Shown: piece by piece, positions 10,201-17,600 of the stretch | Layout: each line of letters starts with the position of its first letter | Position numbering within the stretch: position 1 is the first letter of the stretch | Assembly: GCA_002698965.1 (NCBI GenBank) | Contig: PAAT01000129.1 | Coordinates: 1-35,165 of the forward strand | DNA from: Rhodopirellula sp. | Lineage (GTDB): Bacteria > Planctomycetota > Planctomycetia > Pirellulales > Pirellulaceae | Direction of reading: 5' to 3' | Length of the DNA stretch: 35,165 bases | Position numbers and translations under genes: made by a program | The notes under the pieces: generated by a model | Told to the model about the DNA's origin: nothing | What the model saw: the letters and a program-made list of their open reading frames with translations, nothing else | Databases searched by the model: none

Positions 10201-10224
10201 AGTGATATCTTCCTAACCAAGTAA
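7219..10224 (+). CDS. Planctomycete multidomain c-type cytochrome (PSCyt1-DUF1587-DUF1595-PA14-DUF1592-DUF1588-DUF1585)
   Basis: A 1001-residue exported protein. ATG 7219 overlaps the DUF1552 stop (TAATG) and opens a signal/anchor helix (residues 8-27); a start at 7204 is less likely. CTECHG at 44-49 is the c-heme site of the PSCyt1 domain. [18 protein letters not shown] marks DUF1587 and [15 protein letters not shown] marks DUF1595. About residues 515-620 form a PA14-like sugar-binding domain ([20 protein letters not shown]). [18 protein letters not shown] is DUF1592 and [18 protein letters not shown] is DUF1588. [20 protein letters not shown] (885 on) is a second CxxCH site, and [18 protein letters not shown] is DUF1585. 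With DUF1552 it forms the conserved pair of the phylum. A periplasmic redox role on carbohydrate is inferred from heme plus PA14 and is unproven. Confidence 0.93.
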   Translation: [1001 protein letters not shown]

Positions 10225-10264
10225 TTTGTCTGCTTTACACAGAAGCACGCACGCGACATTGCAT

Positions 10265-11935
10265 TTATTGTTCTAGATAATATTTTGCGATGGATTCTCC
10301 TAAACGCACGATACCCTCGGTCGTGATCACTAACTTTTTCTGCTGTGGCGGTAAATTAAACACCTTAATGTGATGTAAATGAGGATCTTTTTCGGCGATT
10401 GCTTTTACCATGGAAACGACATCGACCTGGTTAACTCGTTCGTCATCCGTAGGAGGTTGTTGACTGACATACCAGTTGAGATCGGACAATTCCAAGTCCA
10501 TCCGACTTTGATTGACAATTGCCTGTAGGCGTGACGCAGCGTCTTTGCGGTAGGGATAAAATGACATATCGTTTTCTCCAAGATGGTAGAAGATGCCTGC
10601 AATTTCAACGTCGTATCCTTTCTCTGTCAGTGAATGATGCGATTTCTTCACGAATTCGATGAAGGCAGGATAGAGATGTCTGGTCTTTGCCGGGCTCCCT
10701 TCCGGAGTCCAGTCGATGATCTGACTGCCGCTATGGGTGAATTTGGCAATCGCGATTTGTTCACCGGAATGCTGGCTGATTTCGGCAGCGAAACTTACTT
10801 CAGGACCGAAGTTGTCATAGTAGCCTGCAGGACGCATTGCTTCCCATCCTGACGATGTTCTATAGCCACCACCGATGTTGTATTGATAAGCGACTTTCTC
10901 TTGTGGTTTGAGTAGATGCTTGTAGGTGTCTAGTTCAGCCAATTCCTGCGTAAATGCGCGTTCTCCTTCCATGTTACGATGGCCAGCCATGATGAGAAGT
11001 TTGACAGGCTTCCGCTTCGTATAGGGAAGTTTCCTCAGCTCGTGTGTTGTTGCTCCGGGTTCGGTATCAACGCCGATATTCTGCAGGTAGGCGGTGGCAT
11101 AGTTTACGCCATGCTCCAGTTGGCCAAGCGTTCCGTAGTGGTAGTGAAGTCCTACACCACCTCCGATTTCCACACCAACATGAGATGTTGGTACGTACTG
11201 AGCTAATTGATCACTGGTAGCGACTTCTTTTTGCCCGAGGCTGATGGCATACATGCGTGGCCGCAGGTCCATTCCCCAAATGGTCTTTGTACAGAGTTCA
11301 CCGATGTAAAAACGCAGACCGGGGGTTTTAAGATCCGTTCGCCACCGCATAAGGAAATTCTTCAGATTCTTTCCGTAGTTGGCCATGTATTCTTCGTTGA
11401 ACATATCATTTTCGCCCTGATGCCACATGAACCCTTCAATGCGGTATTCATGCCCCTGGTCTTCCAATTGCTGGAGTGACTGCTGGATGACCTTCAGGGC
11501 TAAGGGGTACATTTCAAAGCCAATAGGTTGATCCGGGTTCCAATCTCCGCCCAGATGAGTACCCCCGGCGGCCACTTTGATGATGGCGATGGGAGTATCA
11601 ATCGATTGGGTTACCTTTCTCGCAAAGCTAAGTTCGGGCCCCACGACGTTGTTCACTGGTTGCAGATCGACCCAGCCGTTCGATTCCATTTTGTTTTCGC
11701 GGCCGATCGAATAAGAAAACCGGACATTTGTCTGCGGTTGCTCAAGTCCCCGGAAAGGAGGGAATTGAGCAATGTCTTTTACCTTTGAATCCGAACCGAC
11801 CATATTGGACTGGCCGGCAAAGATGAAGACGCGAACAGGTTCCGCGGCTGAGCAGGGACAAGTCTGAGTAAAAATCAGACTTGTTGTTAACACCATAAGA
11901 CGAAAACCGGTTCGTAGAATCGCGTGAATTTTCAT
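10265..11935 (-). CDS. Exported tandem SASA-domain (DUF303/CE6-like) acetylesterase, second domain degenerate
   Basis: A 556-residue secreted protein with two copies of the sialate O-acetylesterase-like SGNH fold, a group that removes acetyl groups from sugars. ATG 11935 begins a signal peptide (1-31, ending CPCSAA); the frame extends to 12013, but the extra residues do not look like a leader. Domain 1 (about 34-285) has AGQSNM with Ser43, MWHQGENDM (170-178) and a candidate catalytic His264 or His266 in GLHYHYG. Domain 2 (about 310-555) repeats the pattern as AGHRNM and FYHLGENDM. Arg320 replaces the serine, and the region around EGIVRLGESIAKYY has no matching histidine. One active and one pseudo-enzymatic half are inferred. 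It converges on the cytochrome gene, and its upstream neighbour is divergent. Confidence 0.85.
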   Translation of the reverse strand: MKIHAILRTGFRLMVLTTSLIFTQTCPCSAAEPVRVFIFAGQSNMVGSDSKVKDIAQFPPFRGLEQPQTNVRFSYSIGRENKMESNGWVDLQPVNNVVGPELSFARKVTQSIDTPIAIIKVAAGGTHLGGDWNPDQPIGFEMYPLALKVIQQSLQQLEDQGHEYRIEGFMWHQGENDMFNEEYMANYGKNLKNFLMRWRTDLKTPGLRFYIGELCTKTIWGMDLRPRMYAISLGQKEVATSDQLAQYVPTSHVGVEIGGGVGLHYHYGTLGQLEHGVNYATAYLQNIGVDTEPGATTHELRKLPYTKRKPVKLLIMAGHRNMEGERAFTQELAELDTYKHLLKPQEKVAYQYNIGGGYRTSSGWEAMRPAGYYDNFGPEVSFAAEISQHSGEQIAIAKFTHSGSQIIDWTPEGSPAKTRHLYPAFIEFVKKSHHSLTEKGYDVEIAGIFYHLGENDMSFYPYRKDAASRLQAIVNQSRMDLELSDLNWYVSQQPPTDDERVNQVDVVSMVKAIAEKDPHLHHIKVFNLPPQQKKLVITTEGIVRLGESIAKYYLEQ

Positions 11936-12016
11936 GTTTAGATTGTTCCAGCCGAGATGTGAAGATGAAAAACACCATGATAAGTGATAATTGCGGGCCA
12001 CACACGGTTTCATGAA

Positions 12017-12045
12017 TTGAATTGAGTTTTCCGCTATTAGATAAT
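12017..12045 (+). promoter_or_regulatory. Promoter of the TAXI-hydrolase pair
   Basis: TTGAAT (12017-12022) and GATAAT (12040-12045) are 17 bases apart, a good sigma70-like match. It would start transcription near 12052, 27 bases before ATG 12079. This also argues against a TTG start at 12022, which would lie inside the promoter. Confidence 0.5.
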
Positions 12046-12078
12046 GAATGGGTTACTTTTCGCCAGTTAAAGAATTCG

Positions 12079-13542
12079 ATGAAAATACCAATACAAAAAC
12101 TGCAGGAGATGGATTCCTCGACAATCCGAATGTGGATTGCCAGATTCATGTTGTTTACGCTTGTGTCATCAATTTTTATTTATGTTGTGACGCTGGAGAG
12201 TTTACCCGAGAAGGTACGAATCCACAGTGGTATTGATTCCGGACTCTACTATCGCATTGCTTCCGAGATTGCACCATCGATTACTGAACGCAGTTCTGTG
12301 CCAGTCGAAGTGATACCATCGAACGGTTCGATTGCCAATATTACTGCTTTGGAGCAAGGTGAATCCGAATTCGCCATTGTGCAGGGGACCGTCGATTTTA
12401 GCCGGTTCGCCATTGTCACGCCGCTCTATCCGGATGTGATGCTTGTAATTGTCCGCAAGGATAGTGAAATACACAATATCCGTGACTTAGCCGGCCAAGC
12501 GATTTCACTCGGCCCGCAAGGCTCGGGCATGCGACAGTCGGCAACGAAATTACTTGAACACTACGGAGTACCAGTTGCCACACTTACGCAAACGAACAAA
12601 TATTTTGACCAGTTAGTAAGTGATGACACGCTTCAGGGAGCCATTGTAACGACGGGTATCGAAAATCAGGATCTGGCGGCAATTCTCAATACTGGAGATT
12701 TCGAACTGCTGCCGATCGAGGATGCACGCGCGATTGAGTTAAAAACTCCTTTTCTGAAAATGATGGAGATACCTCAGGGGCTGTACGGCAAGAATGGTGA
12801 TGTGCCTCCCAATGACATTCCAGTGTTGGCCACGACCGCATTTGTCGTGACAACCGAGCAAATGGCGGATGAATTGGTACAGGCAGTGATTAAATCGATT
12901 CATGAGGAAAACTTACGAGTGAAGTTCCCGGGAGTTTTACGACGTGAGGAAGTGACGGAATGGGTCTCTAGTAGTCTGCATCCAGCTGCATTGTCCTACT
13001 TTTATCCAGCCGACAATATCGGGATGATTAAGGAGACCATTGGATCGTTACATGCTCTCAAAGAGTTAATCCTGGCCACGTTCGCTTTGTGTTATTTGGT
13101 CTGGACGTATTGGCGTAAACTGATGGCACGCGAAGCGCAAGCCAGACTTGAAAAGCAACGCGCCATTCTCGATCGGTTTATGGAATCTACGTTTAAAGTG
13201 GAGACTGGTCAGAGTGGCTGCTATGACGTAGCTCAGTTGCGCGATAGCCTGTTTCGCATTACCACAATCCGCTTACGAGCTTTGCGGCAGTTCACAGATC
13301 ATGAAATTCGCAGCGACCAGCGATTTTCGATCTTTCTGACTCAGTGCGGAGACCTAATCAATAAAATTCAGCTGAAAATCGTCTCTCAGTTGGCCAGTGT
13401 TGAACCACTGGAATCAATCGATCGTGAGCAAAACATAGTGGTGAATACAAATCCAGAACAAGCTGTTGCGCAATCCGAAGAAGAAAAACCGAAAACTAAA
13501 TCGACAAAGAAATCCAAAAAGAAAGGTACCCATAAGAAATGA
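12079..13542 (+). CDS. Membrane-anchored TAXI-family solute-binding protein with cytoplasmic tail
   Basis: A 487-residue protein whose middle resembles TAXI substrate-binding proteins of TRAP transporters: VRIHSGIDSGLYYRIASEIA, then SEFAIVQGTVDF, DLAGQAISLGPQGSGMRQSA and PVLATTAFVVTT. Unlike a soluble receptor it has a membrane helix before the domain (about 18-37) and another after it (about 328-347, LILATFALCYLVWTYW). A charged tail of about 140 residues follows, with a helical region and a Lys-rich end (KSTKKSKKKGTHKK). The expected topology places the binding domain in the periplasm and both termini in the cytoplasm. No TRAP permease gene is near. ATG 12079 was chosen because of the promoter at 12017-12045. 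The last bases overlap the hydrolase start (ATGA), so the two are translationally coupled. A sensing or anchoring role is inferred. Confidence 0.8.
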   Translation: MKIPIQKLQEMDSSTIRMWIARFMLFTLVSSIFIYVVTLESLPEKVRIHSGIDSGLYYRIASEIAPSITERSSVPVEVIPSNGSIANITALEQGESEFAIVQGTVDFSRFAIVTPLYPDVMLVIVRKDSEIHNIRDLAGQAISLGPQGSGMRQSATKLLEHYGVPVATLTQTNKYFDQLVSDDTLQGAIVTTGIENQDLAAILNTGDFELLPIEDARAIELKTPFLKMMEIPQGLYGKNGDVPPNDIPVLATTAFVVTTEQMADELVQAVIKSIHEENLRVKFPGVLRREEVTEWVSSSLHPAALSYFYPADNIGMIKETIGSLHALKELILATFALCYLVWTYWRKLMAREAQARLEKQRAILDRFMESTFKVETGQSGCYDVAQLRDSLFRITTIRLRALRQFTDHEIRSDQRFSIFLTQCGDLINKIQLKIVSQLASVEPLESIDREQNIVVNTNPEQAVAQSEEEKPKTKSTKKSKKKGTHKK

Positions 13543-14633
13543 GAGCGATTTTAGGAATCCTATTACTACAAGCGACTGTTCTGGGGCAGGGTCAGTCTGC
13601 GTTGTTCAATCGACCGGTTGCAGAATCAAATCCGTTACGGACAGAACAAGCCAGAGAACTCGATGCCTATATTAAGACAATTAGTAAAGATCGCAGTTTA
13701 CTGAAGTCGGTATTGAATCCGGATTATTCGAGTCAGGAGGCATATGAAAAGTCGGTTGTACCGTACCGTAAAGCATTTTGTAGTTCGATCGGTTATCCGC
13801 CTCCGGGAACACGCCCTGAAAAGGAGATTTCATTAAAGCAAATCGGGGAAGATTCGATTGCCGTGTACTATCGCGCTATGATTCCGATTCTTCCTGAAGT
13901 ACATTCGGAAGGTATCTATATTATTCCTAAATCGGTTCAGGGTAAGGCTCCCTTGGTGATATCAATGCACGGTGGTGGCGGTAGTCCTGAGGTTGCATTG
14001 TTTAACGGAGGAGGCAATTACAACGACATGGTAAGGGGGGCAGCCAAACGCGGGTACATTGTTTACGCTCCGCAACACTTGTTCCGCGCAGACGGTTATC
14101 CTCAAGACATTCGTCGACGAATTGATCATCGCATGCGGTTGATTGGCACGAGTATCACGGCGGTCGAGATTGCCAAGATTACCTATGCAATCGATGAGTT
14201 GATAAAACGTCCCGAAGTGAATGGGGAACGCATTGCCATGGTTGGCTTATCATATGGCGGATTCTACGCTCAGGTAACTCCAGCCATCGACACTCGCATC
14301 AAAGTCTCCGTTTCCAGTTGCTACTTTGGAGTACAGGAGTACCGCTATGAACGGGATGAGTTATCGGTACCAACAGATTTTCGTTTTCCCAGTCGGTTTA
14401 CACTGTTTGATGATGCTGACAAAGTAGCATTAATTGCTCCTCGTGCTCATCAGATACAGGCAGGTGCGAAGGACAATGATTCTCACCGGGCAAAAGGTGC
14501 TGAGATTGCCTCACATGCCGCCGTATTTTATGAGAAACTAAAAGTACGTGACCACTTTGAACATGTCATCTTTGACGGTGGTCATGAGTTCGACGACGAT
14601 TCCGCTTGGAAGTTCGTTGAGAAACATTTGTAG
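13539..14633 (+). CDS. Secreted alpha/beta hydrolase (prolyl-oligopeptidase/dienelactone-hydrolase-like)
   Basis: A 364-residue serine hydrolase with a short signal peptide (about 1-19). HGGGG at 144-148 fits the oxyanion-hole turn. GLSYGG (236-241) carries the nucleophile Ser238. DGGHEF (346-351) carries the candidate catalytic His349, and Asp312 or Asp314 in AKDND is the likely acid. The N-terminal 120 residues lack recognisable motifs. It could be an esterase or a peptidase-like S9 member; the sequence does not settle the substrate. Its ATG overlaps the stop of the TAXI-like gene by four bases, the strongest hint that the hydrolase product or substrate is the ligand of that receptor. That is an inference. 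Confidence 0.85.
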   Translation: MRAILGILLLQATVLGQGQSALFNRPVAESNPLRTEQARELDAYIKTISKDRSLLKSVLNPDYSSQEAYEKSVVPYRKAFCSSIGYPPPGTRPEKEISLKQIGEDSIAVYYRAMIPILPEVHSEGIYIIPKSVQGKAPLVISMHGGGGSPEVALFNGGGNYNDMVRGAAKRGYIVYAPQHLFRADGYPQDIRRRIDHRMRLIGTSITAVEIAKITYAIDELIKRPEVNGERIAMVGLSYGGFYAQVTPAIDTRIKVSVSSCYFGVQEYRYERDELSVPTDFRFPSRFTLFDDADKVALIAPRAHQIQAGAKDNDSHRAKGAEIASHAAVFYEKLKVRDHFEHVIFDGGHEFDDDSAWKFVEKHL

Positions 14634-14681
14634 TAGCATGACGCCGATTAACCATACCAGGTCTTCAGATTTAGGTTGATG

Positions 14682-17600
14682 ATGATTAGAAACATTCAGC
14701 TGATATTACTTTTTACGCTCGTCTTTACTCCGCTTTGGTCCGTTGCTAATGCACAAGAAGATGCACAGGATATCTTTGCTCCGGAAAATCTTGTTGCATG
14801 GTGTATCGTTCCGTTTGACGGCAAGAAACGTGGTCCGGCAGAACGCGCTGCTATGTGTGCCAAACTAGGACTCAAGAAAATTGCCTATGATTGGCGGGAG
14901 GAGCATGTGGCAACTTTCGAGCAGGAGATTCTTGAATACAAAAAACATGGGCTGGAATATTTTGCTTTCTGGCATGTTCAGGAAGAAGCATTTAAATTGT
15001 TTGAAAAATATCAGCTGAGCCCTCAGATTTGGTACATGATTCCACAACAGGATGATGGGACACAGCAACAACGCGTGAAACAGGCGGCTGAAGCCTGTCT
15101 GCCGACGATTGCACGAGCTAAAAAGATGGGTAGTAAAGTTGGATTATATAACCATGGAGGTTGGTCCGGTGACCCACCAAATATGGTTGCTGTGTGTCAG
15201 TATCTCAAAGAACATCATAAGATCGATAACGTCGGAATTGTCTATAACCAGCATCACTGTCATTCGCGCGTTGACCTCTTTGCAGAAGATTTAAAAGCGA
15301 TGTTGCCGCATCTGCTTTGTCTTAATCTAAACGGTACCACTCGTGACGGAGATAAAAAGGGGATGAAGATTCTTCCTTTGGGAGAAGGGGAGCTTGACCT
15401 TTCATTACTGAAGGTTATTCGTAGCTCAGGTTATTCCGGCCCGATCGGCATTATTGGACATACTCAGGATGATGTCGAACTTCGTTTAAAGGATAATCTG
15501 AATGGTCTGGAATGGTTGCGTCCCCAATTGGACGGGAAACCGGCCGGTCCCAAGCCAACGCCGGTTACCTGGTCATTGGAAGATAATGCGTCTTCAGGTG
15601 TTAAAACTAACGGTGTGCTTGTAGATAATAATCCGCGCAATCGCGTACCGGCAATTACCGTGGAAGCGCGCGTGACACTACCTGACAAAGCCAGTTACAA
15701 CATTATTGTTGCCAGTGATACAAAGCAGTCTCTACGGCATTGGGAATTGTTCTCTATGCCTGATACCGGAAAATTCACACTATATGCTCCGGGATTAAAA
15801 CCGGATCATGTCCGCGCTGATGTGGATATTGCTGATGGAAAGCCGCATACGATCGGGATGATTTATGAAGAAAAACTGATTCGTCTGTTTGTTGATGGGA
15901 AACAGGTGGCATCACAACCTGTTGAGATGATTGGGGGAGATGCTTTGCCGGGAAAGCTCGGAATTGGTCGACTTGTTTCAGGCGACCTGGGATGTTCCGG
16001 TCCTGTTGATTGGGTTCGAATCCGTCGTGGCCCCGGCTTGCCGTGGAGCCAACATTCTTTGCCACCGGATGCGGGCCCTACGATTATTCGCTGGTTGCCG
16101 AGTGATGCTAAAAATACCCAGACGCAGCCGGATAGTATTGGAAAGACTCCGGAATATGATGCTGATTTAGTGTCGGAGATTCTTGAGAATGTCGTCCAAC
16201 GGGGAAACGCCGGGCAGGGAATGGTGAACTTTGCCAATAGTAAGACCGCCTGCATTAATTGTCATCGTATTGGAAATATCGGTGGGACTGTAGGACCCGC
16301 TCTTACAAAGCTTGCATTAGAGCGAAAACCACACGAAATTGTTGAATCGGTTTTATGGCCTAAGCGTAAGATCGAAGACAAGTACAAAGCGCATGCATTT
16401 ATCACGGCCGAAGGTGAGACGATCAGCGGCTATGTACTAGAGAGAAATGAACAGCGAGTTCTTTTCCGCGATCCAACCAAGGGAACGGACCATCAGGTCG
16501 AATTGGCTCTCGAAGATATTGATGCCGAGCGAGAAGTGGGAACACTGATGCCCGAGAACTTGATTGGAGCGATGACTTATGAGCAGGTTTATGACTTAGT
16601 TCGGTTCCTACTCGATTTAGGGAAGTCAGAAGAGATTCCATTAGCCGAAGTTGAAACTGTGCTTGAACATGCCACAGCTCATGTGCATGGAGCAGCTGAA
16701 TTTGCCTATGACAATCAACCTCTTGCAACTTCCAGACATATCTATTCCGACCACCCGATTAACCGGGATCGCGAATATGACTTCTATGCGAAGGAATCCG
16801 AGTTTTTTCGGCAAAGGTTACTTGATGGTGAGCAAGTTCCACCTGTACTAATGTCTTTCAATGGACTGGATGGTGGCGAACAGGGCCACTGGGGAAATCA
16901 GGATGAGGAAACCTGGAGACGCGATGCCTGGAATCATGTTGATCTGGGAAGAGTGTTAGCTGGTGTTTTTCGTGGTGGTGGAGTCACGGTTAATCGTGGA
17001 GTTGCAGTGCGTCTTGGCGACGAAGGTCAGTTGGCCTGTGTATTCAATCCCGAAACGCTCTCCTATGACATGGTTTGGAAAGAGGGCTTTATCAAATTCA
17101 GAGATATCCGCCATGGATTTCTTGATGGGATTCCGATGGATGGAACCCCGGTGGAATTCCCTGAAAAAGGGCTAACGGTCGAAGGTAAGAAACTGGCGGG
17201 TTCCATGCAATACCATGGTCTGTACCGTTCCGGACAGCGTGTTTACTTCAGGTATACCCTCAATGGCAAAACGTATTTGGATTCACCATGGGTGAAAGAC
17301 GGTAAGTTTGTGCGAGAGGTCCAATTGAGAGACGAACCTTTGCCCGCAGAACTAGCGAACGGTAGCGGCGAATCTGAATCTCAGGTTCTCCTATCGAAGA
17401 TTACGCATGGTAAAGATGGTCCTTATGCGATCGACACGTTTGAATTGCCATTGGATAACCCCTGGAAGGTGCCGGTGATGGGAAGTGCTGTCGCGATGTT
17501 ACCCGATGGAACAGCCTTGTTAGCGACAATGCATGGAGACGTTTGGAAAGTTCAAGATCTGGAGTATCCTTCGAAGGAAGCTAAATGGACACGATTTGCC

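Noticed and set aside
12022..12078. TTG start extending the TAXI-like protein by 19 residues
   Set aside because: It would begin inside the TTGAAT/GATAAT promoter; ATG 12079 gives a normal N-terminal anchor.
11742..12149. 135-codon minus-strand frame spanning the divergent promoter
   Set aside because: It overlaps the esterase N-terminus in another frame and the TAXI gene start, and no family features are seen.
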